Notes: generated from the letters alone by a model not told the origin. A stretch of 61,728 bases of DNA from an uncultured Lachnospiraceae bacterium (GCA_947626365.1 CANQRW010000010.1:1-61728), one strand, 5' to 3'; positions 1 through 8,314 are shown, counted from the stretch's first letter. Program-made: numbers and translations.

Positions 1-61
1 GCTGGATAAACTTTAAAAAAGACGTTTTCCATCCAAGGGGCAAGTGCGCTCAAAATTTAGG

Positions 62-622
62 TTATGGATTCACACTTTCATAATCAAACGGGTGCGGCTC
101 CATTTGAGGCAGCAGTTTCTTAGCCCGCCCGATCGGGCCGGAACAGAGGGACGGAAAGAAGGACGCAAAAGCCGCATACCGGATAAAATCGTGTTCTGCC
201 TCCATCTCTCCCCGGTACAGGTCGATCAGGTAAGTCGCCATCTGCAGGCTGTAAAAGGAAATGCCGACCGGTGCTATGATATGGATCGCCCCGCCTGCAG
301 TCAGATCCATGTGCAGCAGATTTCCTACATTCCGGATAACAAAATTAAAGTATTTGAAAAAGACAAAAGTCCCCAAAATGACAGCCAGGCCGCAGGCCAG
401 CGCCCTCATCCGGTGATTCTTCCGATTTTCTATAGCCAGGCCGGCCGCATATCCCGCGGCTGTCAGGAACAGCAAAACCAATGCGTATCTCAGTCCCCAG
501 CATGCATAAAAATAGATATTGCAGACCAGCAGCCATAATGTCCGCAGCTTTCTTGGCATACAGTAATAAAGGCCGACTACCACAGGAAAGAATATGATAA
601 AATGAAACGAATTAAAAAGCAT
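62..622 (-). pseudogene. truncated MBOAT-family O-acyltransferase (AlgI/DltB-like)
   Basis: The 186 residues match the N-terminal part of membrane-bound O-acyltransferases that acetylate extracellular polysaccharides: hydrophobic segments at roughly residues 5-20, 28-60 and 70-90, and the family hallmark region with PVGISFYSLQ near residues 118-127 followed by the FFPSLCSGPIGR stretch near 153-164. Full-length relatives are about 450-500 residues and keep the catalytic histidine in the missing C-terminal half, so this copy should be inactive. After FDYESV the sequence turns into a stop at 62-64, and no reading frame between 1 and 61 continues the family, which suggests an insertion or rearrangement junction near position 60. 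It is the last gene of the leftward polysaccharide operon, 10 bp after the SGNH gene that normally partners such acyltransferases. A frameshift with the rest of the gene outside the window is less likely but cannot be excluded. Confidence 0.75.
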
Positions 623-632
623 ATCTCTGACC

Positions 633-1595
633 TCATTCCTGTCCGTTCTTATTTTTCAAACCATATTTCCAGCTGATATATCCCGCAAGGGCAACGGACA
701 CTTTCTCCGCGCCGGAATTGTTAAGGTGGGAGTAGTCTCGAAAGTCTGTACTGTAATCAAAACCGATCTCTTCCAGCCTCTGATTGTAATCGATATAATC
801 AAAATCAACTCCCTTTGCGCTGCAGCGGTCATGCATATATGTTTCTATGGCCTGATACATATTCATATCATCATCATTCAGATGGGAATAAGGGAGATTA
901 ATAAACAATAATTTAGTGCCATTTTCCATCGCCAGTTCTGTCATTGTATCTAAAAGCTCTTCTGTCTTTTCAGGCAAAGGAACCTCCTGCGTTACCTTTG
1001 CATTGCACCATTCCCGCAGTTCCGTCTTATCTGTCCCGGAATATCCTTTATTGGAACTGTCCCGTTTTCCAAACAGGTACTGGATATCTGCCATCGTCAG
1101 CTCAGCCCACCGCGTATGATACCGGATGACCGGGAACAGAAATTCCGGTATGTTTTCAAACTCCGTATTTTTCCAAATGCTCCTAAGTTTGATACCCCCC
1201 CAGATCCTCATCCCATTTATCGATTCATGTAAGTCCGGCAACGGCATATACCCATAGTCTTTTGCCCGAAACCGATAGATATCCACTACCAGTAATTCAG
1301 GCTTTTGATACTTCAGCGCTTCTTCCATATAATCGATATGAAGCGGAGCCTGCTGTCCGATAATGGCACAGCTCATGGTTTTCAACCCTGTGATATCCTC
1401 TATCCTCTGAGATTCGATGCCGTTAACAACATGGCTCGATCCGATAAAGAGAATATCCAACGAGTTCTGTTCCAGGGAATAAAAATCATCCATTGTCAGA
1501 AGCGAATGATTTTTCGGGAGCATTAGTATCTGAACCTTAAGGAAAAGCAATGAAAAAAATACGAGGAAGATCACTCCTCTGACAGCATTTTTCAT
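633..1595 (-). CDS. membrane-anchored SGNH/GDSL-like protein of the polysaccharide locus
   Basis: A protein of 320 residues with one N-terminal membrane segment (about residues 7-25) and an extracytoplasmic domain. The GSSH motif near residue 52-55 is a block I serine motif of the SGNH hydrolase fold, and the C-terminal DYSHLN near residue 287-292 supplies the Asp-x-x-His pair. Such proteins (AlgJ/AlgX/DltD-like) typically work with an MBOAT acyltransferase to transfer acetyl groups to a secreted glycan. This fits its position directly before the MBOAT gene and its 4-bp ATGA overlap with the radical SAM gene. Since the partner acyltransferase is broken, its function may be lost or supplied in trans. 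The start is set by the overlap and a purine-rich stretch upstream. Confidence 0.7.
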   Translation of the reverse strand: MKNAVRGVIFLVFFSLLFLKVQILMLPKNHSLLTMDDFYSLEQNSLDILFIGSSHVVNGIESQRIEDITGLKTMSCAIIGQQAPLHIDYMEEALKYQKPELLVVDIYRFRAKDYGYMPLPDLHESINGMRIWGGIKLRSIWKNTEFENIPEFLFPVIRYHTRWAELTMADIQYLFGKRDSSNKGYSGTDKTELREWCNAKVTQEVPLPEKTEELLDTMTELAMENGTKLLFINLPYSHLNDDDMNMYQAIETYMHDRCSAKGVDFDYIDYNQRLEEIGFDYSTDFRDYSHLNNSGAEKVSVALAGYISWKYGLKNKNGQE

Positions 1596-3064
1596 TTTTC
1601 TCGTTTCCCTTTCACCAGATACTTCCTCAGCCTCCCAAACGCCTTCAAACTCCTCTTCAGATCCGCCGGATCCCTAAGCCCCACCGCCAGCCGATGCACA
1701 AAATACCCCGGCCGCATATAATATTTCCTTCTCGCCTCATCACAAAAATCCACCATCTCCTGGGAGGACAGCCCCGGCAGTTCCAGCACACAGTTGTGAG
1801 TGCCGTCCTCCTTGCAGTAATGGTCATACCCGGCCTTGATATAGCCGTTCTCCCTTGCCCACTCATACGCTTCCGTCCCGGGATAGGGGATCAGCGGGAA
1901 GAACTGGGCGGTGTCTGTGTTCAGCTTCAGGGCCAGTTTCAGGGTATTCTCCATGGTCTCCTTTGTCTCACCCTTATTACCGACCATGTAACAGGCATGG
2001 ATCAGAAGCCCTGCTTTCTTGGCGTTCTTTACATACCGTTCTATCTGCTCCAGCGTCGTCCCCTTCTTGATGTTGTTCAGGATCTGCTGATTCCCGCTCT
2101 CAATGCCGGGAATAATAAGGCGACAGCCCGCCTTCTTCATTTCCTGCATTGTCTCCAGATCCAGATTCACGCGGGCGTTGCACAGCCACTTCAGCCGCTT
2201 ATTCAGTTTCTTCTTAACAAGCAGGCGGCAGATATCCATGACACGTTTTTTATTCGCCGTAAAAGTATCGTCTTCAATGACCACTTCCTTCACGTCCGGA
2301 AAATGCTCAGCAATATATTCAAATTCTCCAACAACATTTTCCGGAGTCCGGAGACGGTATTTGTGCCCATGCATGGTCTGCGGATAGACGCAGAAATTGC
2401 ACCGGCTGGGACAGCCTCTCCCAGTAAATATCTGAATCTCCGGATAATGGGCCGCGGCAAAAAAGTAATCCTTATAATTCAGATGCTTATGGATAAATTC
2501 CGCCGCGTAAGGGATCGTATCCAGATCCTCGATATATTCCACATCCGGGTTATGGACGATCCTGCCGTCTTTTCGGTAGGAAATCCCCTTTACATTGGAC
2601 AGATCCGTCCCGGTCTCAAGCGCCTTCGCCAGATCGTATACCGTATAGTCATATTCCTTCCGGGCAATACCGTCGATCAGCGGTCCCTGTTCCATCGTCT
2701 CTTCCACCGTTGAGGAAGGATGGGTCCCCACCAGCAGGACAAAGGCTTTCGGATACCGTTTCTTCAGCTTCCCGCCAAACGCAGTATCGCTGGCAATGGA
2801 CGGCGTGCTCGTATCCAACACGAAAAGCCCGGTCCCGGCACCTCGTTTTTCTATGTATTCCAGGCTTTCCGCCTCATCCATCGGCTTCGCGGGAGCGTCC
2901 AGGAATTCGATCTCGAATCCCTTCTTCTCACAGTAGGCCGCCGCATAGATCAGCCACAGCGGGTAATAGAGCGCGCCGCTCTTGGTGACTGCCGGGCTTC
3001 TGGATTCCCTGGAGAATTTCCCATATTCGGCTTTGTACGGAGGATTGATAAAAAATATCTTCAT
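1592..3064 (-). CDS. B12-binding radical SAM protein
   Basis: A 490-residue protein with an N-terminal cobalamin-binding-type Rossmann domain (about residues 1-150) followed by a radical SAM core whose cluster-binding motif C-x3-C-x2-C is visible at Cys218, Cys222 and Cys225. Family members of this BchE/P-methylase type use methylcobalamin or adenosylcobalamin plus S-adenosylmethionine for methylations and ring rearrangements at unreactive carbons. The typical B12-ligand motif DxHxxG is not evident, so cobalamin may not be bound by a lower histidine. The gene lies between a glycosyltransferase and an SGNH gene, so it may modify a sugar or lipid intermediate of the polysaccharide, but the substrate is unknown. 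The start has an AGGAA ribosome binding site; the stop overlaps the next ATG by 4 bp. Confidence 0.85.
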   Translation of the reverse strand: MKIFFINPPYKAEYGKFSRESRSPAVTKSGALYYPLWLIYAAAYCEKKGFEIEFLDAPAKPMDEAESLEYIEKRGAGTGLFVLDTSTPSIASDTAFGGKLKKRYPKAFVLLVGTHPSSTVEETMEQGPLIDGIARKEYDYTVYDLAKALETGTDLSNVKGISYRKDGRIVHNPDVEYIEDLDTIPYAAEFIHKHLNYKDYFFAAAHYPEIQIFTGRGCPSRCNFCVYPQTMHGHKYRLRTPENVVGEFEYIAEHFPDVKEVVIEDDTFTANKKRVMDICRLLVKKKLNKRLKWLCNARVNLDLETMQEMKKAGCRLIIPGIESGNQQILNNIKKGTTLEQIERYVKNAKKAGLLIHACYMVGNKGETKETMENTLKLALKLNTDTAQFFPLIPYPGTEAYEWARENGYIKAGYDHYCKEDGTHNCVLELPGLSSQEMVDFCDEARRKYYMRPGYFVHRLAVGLRDPADLKRSLKAFGRLRKYLVKGKREK

Positions 3065-3110
3065 CTTGCTTCCTATGCTCCTATGTTTCCTGCGGCCGTG
3101 CGGCCGGTCA

Positions 3111-3887
3111 TTAATGCCTGATCGCGTGATATTTTTTCAGGTTCCGATATGCGTACCAGCAGAAATAGTAAAAGGACTGAACCGGATTCAGTCCCATGAA
3201 ACGGTATACCCTATATGTCATGACCGCAGCCTTCTTCTTGTTGCCGGACTTGGACGACTGCGACAGGCGGTAAATCAGAAGCGGCTCGTTGATCCCGTAC
3301 GCATGACCGCCGTTCTTCAGGATCTGCAGCCAGACTGCGTAATCCTCATGCATGTCGTCATGCTCCATCGGATACTTTAAGACCAGCTCCTTCCGGACAA
3401 GAACGGAAGAACAGGATATTAGGTTCTGTTTCAGGAGTTCATGATAGGATATCCTTTCCGGGACCTCAAGATGGTAGTCCGCCGGTCTTCCGGAACTGTC
3501 TATAAACGCGCTTCCCGTGAACACAAGGTCCGGCATCCCGCCATTTGCCTGCTCGCCTTGTACCAGCCGCATCTGCCGTTCCAGTTTATCCGGCGTCCAC
3601 AGATCGTCACTGTCCAGGAAAGCGATCCAATCACCTTTCGCTTCACGGACTCCACGGTTCCTTGTACTGGAAACCCCTTGATTCTCACCATTCGTCAGGA
3701 TGACGATCCTTGAATCCTTCTCCCGGTAGCCCCGGACAATATCCGCAGTGGCATCACATGAGCAGTCGTTGATGATGATCAGCTCCCAGTCCCTGTATGT
3801 CTGTCCCAGTACGGAATCGATGGATTCCGATATGGAGGCTGCTGCATTGAATGCAGGCATTACGATACTTACAAGCCTTTTCCCCAT
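3111..3887 (-). CDS. family 2 glycosyltransferase
   Basis: The 258-residue protein has a GT-A fold of the GT2 family. It starts with the VSIVMPAFNA strand, has a nucleotide-binding IIINDCSCD segment near residue 36-44, and carries the metal-binding FLDSDDLW motif near residue 88-95. No membrane segment is obvious, so it is a cytosolic enzyme that adds one sugar to a lipid-linked polysaccharide repeat unit. It is the first gene after the terminator that closes the toxin-antitoxin pair. In this locus its transcription therefore depends either on a promoter in the 57 bp upstream, which I do not see, or on read-through by the LoaP-like antiterminators. Donor and acceptor sugars cannot be predicted. 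Confidence 0.9.
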   Translation of the reverse strand: MGKRLVSIVMPAFNAAASISESIDSVLGQTYRDWELIIINDCSCDATADIVRGYREKDSRIVILTNGENQGVSSTRNRGVREAKGDWIAFLDSDDLWTPDKLERQMRLVQGEQANGGMPDLVFTGSAFIDSSGRPADYHLEVPERISYHELLKQNLISCSSVLVRKELVLKYPMEHDDMHEDYAVWLQILKNGGHAYGINEPLLIYRLSQSSKSGNKKKAAVMTYRVYRFMGLNPVQSFYYFCWYAYRNLKKYHAIRH

Positions 3888-3943
3888 TCCTTATGTACGC
3901 TCTTCCTGACAGTTTTGTATCTCAAAATCTTTTCACTTAATGC

Positions 3944-3985
3944 AAAAACTCCCCGGCCGGATGTTTTCGCCATCCGGCCGGGGAG
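3944..3985 (-). terminator. strong intrinsic terminator after the MazF-type gene
   Basis: Perfect 14-bp arms (3949-3962 and 3972-3985) with a 9-nt loop, followed in the leftward direction by five T residues. It separates the toxin-antitoxin pair from the downstream glycosyltransferase and is inside the polysaccharide operon. Confidence 0.9.
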
Positions 3986-4046
3986 TCATCTCCTCAGATT
4001 CCATATCTTTCAATCCTAAAATTGATCATTTGCTAATGTTCATTCT

Positions 4047-4343
4047 TTAATAATCAAATATCCCCTGGATCGCATCCGTCACATCTATGATCATCTCATA
4101 AGGAATCCTGTCAATCCTCTTAAATCCGCGGTACCGCAGATCGACCAGACGCATCTGCTCGCATAAGACTGTCCCTTCCACTTCTTCCGTCTTAATCGCG
4201 ATATGCAGCGGATCCGGAAAGGTATCTTCCACGATCGGACAAAGAATCGCCTGCTCCGTCAGGTTAAAGAAATTCTTACTGGCGATCAGGTAACAGCCTT
4301 TTAAGCCCTCTGCTTTGATGATATCACCTTGCTCTATGGCCAC
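4047..4343 (-). CDS. PemK/MazF-family toxin
   Basis: A 98-residue protein of the MazF/PemK/CcdB-like fold, usual length for the family. It begins with the QGDIIKAE strand, as in MazF proteins (GDI/V motif), and has the conserved VLCEQMRLVD stretch near residues 57-66, which in MazF carries part of the RNA-binding surface. Active members are mRNA-specific endoribonucleases that stop translation. The gene starts 3 bp after the stop of the upstream antitoxin and ends before a strong terminator, so the pair is a compact bicistronic unit. Pairing a MazF-type toxin with a Phd/YefM-looking antitoxin is a shuffled combination that occurs in Firmicutes. Toxicity is inferred from family only. Confidence 0.8.
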   Translation of the reverse strand: MAIEQGDIIKAEGLKGCYLIASKNFFNLTEQAILCPIVEDTFPDPLHIAIKTEEVEGTVLCEQMRLVDLRYRGFKRIDRIPYEMIIDVTDAIQGIFDY

Positions 4344-4346
4344 CGG

Positions 4347-4727
4347 CTACCACCTCTCTCTCCCGACAGGCTCGCCCCAGTCAAACTCCTCATAAGGTCC
4401 CAGCTTTCCGCCAAAATCCTCCGCCCGTTCTTCCAGAGTGCGGTGCCGTCTCGATACTGCAGTATCTTCTTTCTCTATATCCGGTATTTTTTCCCATTCG
4501 CTCATCGATGCCAGCCCTTCTTTGTCTTTTTCCTTTTCTGCATTCCGCAGCTTCATAAACAACTGATACGCTGTACGGTATCGATCCAGCCTGTCGATCT
4601 CCTCCATCGTAAGTATGCCATACTCTCCATGGCCGTTCCTCGTCAGATATACACGGTGGAACGTATCCACTTCTTTTAATACCTCAGAGTAATTTCTCAG
4701 ATCTGATATCGGTTTAATATTCGGCAT
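4347..4727 (-). CDS. Phd/YefM-like antitoxin
   Basis: This protein has an N-terminal segment resembling the Phd/YefM DNA-binding fold (KPISDLRNYSEVLKEV, then VYLTRNGHGEYGILTMEE), followed by a charged, poorly ordered C-terminal half that would wrap the toxin. I place the start at the ATG at 4725-4727 because AGAGG lies 8 nt upstream of it; an in-frame GTG at 4736 and ATG at 4733 are too close to that site. The product is then 126 residues. It is read from its own promoter with an overlapping palindrome, as expected for an autoregulating antitoxin, and is followed after 3 bp by the MazF-type toxin. Confidence 0.75.
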   Translation of the reverse strand: MPNIKPISDLRNYSEVLKEVDTFHRVYLTRNGHGEYGILTMEEIDRLDRYRTAYQLFMKLRNAEKEKDKEGLASMSEWEKIPDIEKEDTAVSRRHRTLEERAEDFGGKLGPYEEFDWGEPVGRERW

Positions 4728-4748
4728 GTTCATCACCTCTCTGCCTTG

Positions 4749-4777
4749 ATTATATCCGATATCACTTGAAAATACAA
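4749..4777 (-). promoter_or_regulatory. promoter and putative operator of the toxin-antitoxin pair
   Basis: On the minus strand TTGTAT (4772-4777) and TATAAT (4749-4754) are separated by 17 bp. A short inverted repeat ACTTG-N6-CAAGT (4764-4779) overlaps the -35, a suitable binding site for the antitoxin. This gives the pair transcription independent of the capsule promoter. Confidence 0.7.
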
Positions 4778-4858
4778 GTATATTAACATGCTGATTTACA
4801 TGCTTTTTTGCCTGTCTTTACCTTATATAATCTCTCCATGCTTATCCATCATGCCCTT

Positions 4859-6220
4859 CTACATCTCCGGCTCCTTCGTCGCCGTCGTCTGCCCTACAGC
4901 GATCCCTTCCGTACTCTCCGGCATGAACAGGATCTTCACTGTTGAGAACATGATCCTCAGGTCCTCCACGATACTCGGATGGGCCAGGTACATCAGATCC
5001 ATCTGCAGCTTGTCATAGGGCTCCGTATTGTACTTCCCGTACACTTGGGCGTAACCCGTCAGACCGGCTTTCCCTTTCAGCCGCAGGGCGAATTCCGGAA
5101 GTTCCTCCATATACTGGGCCGCGATCTCCGGCCTCTCCGGCCTCGGGCCTACGATGGTCATCTCGCCTTTCAGGATATTGAACAGCTGCGGCAGCTCGTC
5201 GATCCGGCATTTCCGGATAACGCGCCCTACCGGCGTGATCCGGTCGTCATTGCTGCCCGCTGATAACCTGGCGATCCCGTCCTTCTCCGCATCCACCCGC
5301 ATGGAACGGAACTTCATCACATAGAACTCCCGGCCATCCTTCGTCAGGCGTTTCTGACGGTAGAACACCGGTCCTCCGTCCACCGCCTTTATAGCTGCAG
5401 CTGTGACCGCCATGAAAGGCGATGCAATGACCAGCGCCAGTCCGGCTATGACGATATCCATCGCTCGTTTCAAGATCAGATATTCCGCAGGCGGATTCTG
5501 CCACCCCACGTTTAGGATCGGCAAGTGCAGCATATGCATCTGCTTCGCCCCGCTCATGATGGTGTCACCGATCCTGGGGATCACATAGATCTCGATCCCC
5601 TGGGCGATACATCTCTTCAGGATAAGGTTCCGCTCATGGCTGTGCACGCCGCTGAGGAACACGACCTCCATCCCGCCCAGTATCCCCGGATCGTCCAGAT
5701 ACTCGGCTACGCCGGCCGTCACCAGGATATCAAATTTCTTTCGCAGTCCGTACTCGCTGACCACTGTCTCCAGCCCCGGCCGCTTATCATAGATCACCGC
5801 CGACCGTTTCGGCGGAAATACGGCAAAATACCATAACCTTGCTATGTAAGTCCAGACAGCCGCCAGGATGATCTGGCTGATAAAAGCCAGCAAAAGCGGC
5901 GCCGGATGTGGGATATGTTTTGTCAGCAGATAGGTCACCACATACAGGATCCCATCTGCGATAAACGCGGCCAGCGCCTGGCTGTAGACCAACTCCGCCA
6001 TCCGGCTGATGGAGATCAGGAAGGCGTCATAAATCTTACAGTATGCCATATAGATGACAATATACAACGCGATAATGGCCCAGTTTCCCTTATTAAAGAA
6101 CGGCGCGGCTGTCCGCGGTGCGTAGTACAGATACCAGCACACAGAAAAAGGGACCGTGAGCAATAAGATATTGAACATCTTCATTACCCGTAGTCCCAGA
6201 TCATGTTTCACATCTGTCAC
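4859..6220 (-). CDS. polyprenyl-phosphate sugar-1-phosphate transferase (priming glycosyltransferase)
   Basis: The 453-residue protein is an exopolysaccharide initiating transferase. Four to five hydrophobic segments lie in the first 145 residues, then a CoA-binding-like region, then another membrane segment near 255-275 and the catalytic bacterial sugar transferase domain with KFRSMRVDAEKDG near residue 315, RKCRIDELPQLFNILKGEM near 350 and the GPRPERPE motif near 372. It moves a sugar-1-phosphate (often galactose or a N-acetylated deoxyhexose) from a nucleotide sugar to undecaprenyl phosphate and so starts each repeat unit at the membrane. Translation appears to begin at a GTG with AGGAG 10 nt upstream. 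It follows the second LoaP-like gene by 50 bp and is the first biosynthetic gene controlled by the switch. Confidence 0.92.
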   Translation of the reverse strand: MTDVKHDLGLRVMKMFNILLLTVPFSVCWYLYYAPRTAAPFFNKGNWAIIALYIVIYMAYCKIYDAFLISISRMAELVYSQALAAFIADGILYVVTYLLTKHIPHPAPLLLAFISQIILAAVWTYIARLWYFAVFPPKRSAVIYDKRPGLETVVSEYGLRKKFDILVTAGVAEYLDDPGILGGMEVVFLSGVHSHERNLILKRCIAQGIEIYVIPRIGDTIMSGAKQMHMLHLPILNVGWQNPPAEYLILKRAMDIVIAGLALVIASPFMAVTAAAIKAVDGGPVFYRQKRLTKDGREFYVMKFRSMRVDAEKDGIARLSAGSNDDRITPVGRVIRKCRIDELPQLFNILKGEMTIVGPRPERPEIAAQYMEELPEFALRLKGKAGLTGYAQVYGKYNTEPYDKLQMDLMYLAHPSIVEDLRIMFSTVKILFMPESTEGIAVGQTTATKEPEM

Positions 6221-6270
6221 TATGAATTGTCTCCTCTGTATATCCTTTGTTTCATTTCTTCCGATTATTT

Positions 6271-6993
6271 CTACCCAATCGCCCTCATGGGCTTTTCCTG
6301 TCCCTTGTACTCTCCCGGCACCACCATCAGCCTTCGAATCTCCCGATAGTTCTCTTTTCCCTCGCTGTCCTTTTCAATCTCCAGGAGCGAATAAGCTTCC
6401 GACGGTTCTGCCGTTATTTCCTGCCCATCGCAGACCAGACCGCGCTCCATATCTTCATTCAGGACGATTCCCAGGGCAATGGTTCGGTCCTCGCCCCACA
6501 ATTTTTTATAGACTTTGGCGAACCGTTTGCGGAATTCGATTCCATCAATATCAGACAGGCAGCCAGCCAGCGGGCCGGACACACGGTATATTTTTGCGCT
6601 TTCCTGCAGTCCGGATGGTCCATCTGTGCTGCCGTCTTCCTTCAGCATCTGGGACAGACGGACCACATGATCAGACCCGGATATCCGCTCCAGAAAACGC
6701 GCATCCTTTTCCATCAATGGGAACATGGAAAGATATCCCATGGCAATCAGTCTGGACATGGCAGGAATCTTCTCCAGCCGGCGAAACAACGGCTCTGTCT
6801 CCCTGCAGGTCATAAAAACATATCCTTTGAACAGAGGTTCCGGATGAAGGATGCTTCGGCCTTGTCTCCGCCAGATTCGTTCATTATAGATAACAAAAGC
6901 TTCCTCGTACAGGTAGGGAGGCACAGTCCGGCGAATCTCCTCCACCAGCTCTTCCTCCCGACCCTGCCAGGTTTTCAGCAGATACCACAGCAT
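6271..6993 (-). CDS. NusG/LoaP-like transcription antiterminator, KOW-less paralogue
   Basis: A 240-residue relative of NusG N-terminal (NGN) domains: it opens with MLWYLLKTWQGREEELVEEI, has PGYVFMT-equivalent FKGYVFMT near residue 62, and the segments RVSGPLAGC and FRKRFAKVYKKLWG seen in the adjacent paralogue. I chose the start at 6993 because GGAGGG sits 8 nt upstream; a reading frame extends to 7068 without a good ribosome binding site. The C-terminal part lacks the recognisable KOW sequence found in the neighbouring paralogue, so it may not couple to ribosomes or Rho in the usual way. LoaP and UpxY relatives load on RNA polymerase at capsule and secondary-metabolite operons and suppress terminators. 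This copy could be a second antiterminator or a competitor of the first. Confidence 0.8.
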   Translation of the reverse strand: MLWYLLKTWQGREEELVEEIRRTVPPYLYEEAFVIYNERIWRRQGRSILHPEPLFKGYVFMTCRETEPLFRRLEKIPAMSRLIAMGYLSMFPLMEKDARFLERISGSDHVVRLSQMLKEDGSTDGPSGLQESAKIYRVSGPLAGCLSDIDGIEFRKRFAKVYKKLWGEDRTIALGIVLNEDMERGLVCDGQEITAEPSEAYSLLEIEKDSEGKENYREIRRLMVVPGEYKGQEKPMRAIG

Positions 6994-7121
6994 CCAATCC
7001 CTCCTTCCGCATCCGACTTTCAACGTTTCCCATACCGCAGAAAGTGCGCCATTGGCGCCCTTTCTCACATATCAATATAAATATATAGTCTGTCGGATTG
7101 CTTCGCCCGCTTCTGATGGTT

Positions 7122-8042
7122 CTATGCCACTGTTTTTCTCACACATTCCAGAGGTACTTCCATCGTTGTATCGCGTCCGAAGAAATGTACTCCTATCTTC
7201 ACTTCGTGTTTCCGAATCTGATATACCATAGCCGGCATACCGGCAAATACGCCGCTGACTACCGTCACCCTGTCGCCGGCTCCAAGCTCTGCTGTGTCTT
7301 CCGGGCTTCCGTTCCCGGCCCCCTGCATGTTTTTCCGATCTCTGACCCCCGGCAGGTTTCTCCGATCTCCAGACTCCCGTAGGTTTTCCTGATTTTCGGG
7401 CCTCTGCAGATTTTTCCAATCTCCGGCCCCCGGCATATCATCCGAACTGTCCGGCTCGATTTCCGGAATCCGGTACCGCTCCGGCACCCGAATCGGCGCT
7501 TCCACTTTTCCATATGCCAGTTCCCTGCATACGTCATCCCGCAAAATGATTCCCAGACGGATATGTTTCTCCTCACCGGCCAGAGTCAGCCGAACCGCCG
7601 CAAAACGTTTCCGGAACTGATAATTCTCAATTCTGGACAGGCAGGACCTAAGCGGTCCGGACACATAAGCGACATGGTCCCTCCCGTCTGTCTCCACGTA
7701 AGAAAGCCTTATGACATGCTGTTTGTCCAAAATCTCCTCCAGGACGGCCGCTTCTTCTGGCGCAAGGGGCAGAAAAATATAGGTCCCATCGGAAATCAGC
7801 TTCGACATGGCGGGAACATTTTTCAGGCAGAGAAACAGCCGGTCCGGCTCATCGCTGGTAATGAACACATAGCCGGGGAAAACCCTTTCGATATGGATCT
7901 GGTTTTCCTGCTGCCTGTGCCTCATCTGCTCATGGTATGTCACAAAACATTCCCCATACAATTCCTTCGGGACAATCCGGCGGATCATCTCCACCAGCTT
8001 TTCTTCTTTCCCCGTATAGGTCTGAATCACGTACCACAACAT
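7122..8042 (-). CDS. NusG/LoaP-like processive antiterminator with repeat-bearing linker
   Basis: The protein has an NGN domain (MLWYVIQTYTGKEEKLVEMI, then FPGYVFITS near residue 63, then SGPLRSCLSRIENYQFRKRF) and a C-terminal KOW domain (AGDRVTVVSGVFAGMPAMVY near residues 258-277). Between them is a linker of nearly 9-residue repeats rich in Asp, Arg and Asn. I place the start at 8042 because NusG proteins begin with this WYV strand; an in-frame extension to 8201 exists and the ribosome binding site at 8042 (AGAGG, close spacing) is modest, so the start is uncertain. LoaP-class proteins bind elongating RNA polymerase and a leader RNA hairpin and allow read-through of terminators along long polysaccharide operons. 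It is the first gene next to the invertible promoter segment. Confidence 0.85.
   Translation of the reverse strand: MLWYVIQTYTGKEEKLVEMIRRIVPKELYGECFVTYHEQMRHRQQENQIHIERVFPGYVFITSDEPDRLFLCLKNVPAMSKLISDGTYIFLPLAPEEAAVLEEILDKQHVIRLSYVETDGRDHVAYVSGPLRSCLSRIENYQFRKRFAAVRLTLAGEEKHIRLGIILRDDVCRELAYGKVEAPIRVPERYRIPEIEPDSSDDMPGAGDWKNLQRPENQENLRESGDRRNLPGVRDRKNMQGAGNGSPEDTAELGAGDRVTVVSGVFAGMPAMVYQIRKHEVKIGVHFFGRDTTMEVPLECVRKTVA
7308..7437. repeat. 27-bp tandem repeats inside the LoaP-like gene
   Basis: Four full units (7308-7334, 7335-7361, 7362-7388, 7389-7415) and a partial fifth, sharing CCGATCTC near the start of a unit and a T-run at its end on the plus strand. The unit is a multiple of three, so copy-number change would lengthen or shorten the NGN-KOW linker by nine residues without frameshift. 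Confidence 0.8.
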
Positions 8043-8207
8043 AGCCTCTGCTGCCCCTTTCCGCTTCTTTTTGCGCCTCTGCCTGACAATAAGCCGGATT
8101 TGTCTCAAAAGGGTAAGCTTCGCCATTCCGCCCCGCCTTGACACGGCACGAATACCGAATACCACTGCCAGCACATCTGATATCTGCATGCGCAAACACA
8201 CGCAGAC

Positions 8208-8219
8208 TATAAGCCGTCA
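8208..8219 (-). promoter_or_regulatory. possible recombinase arm-type site (inverted copy)
   Basis: TGACGGCTTATA on the minus strand, outside the left inverted repeat. Three further copies lie on the plus strand around the recombinase gene (8385-8395 with 11 of 12 bases, 8398-8409, 9601-9612). Repeats of this kind beside Tn916-type integrases are bound by the N-terminal arm-binding domain; the role here is inferred. Confidence 0.45.
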
Positions 8220-8314
8220 ATCTCAGACTACGCTGTGGCCGTTATGACCCCTTTCAGGAAACCGCTGCCGCAAGACCCACGAATTCCGTCCCGGTTTTGT
8301 GTGAAGCAATCTTT

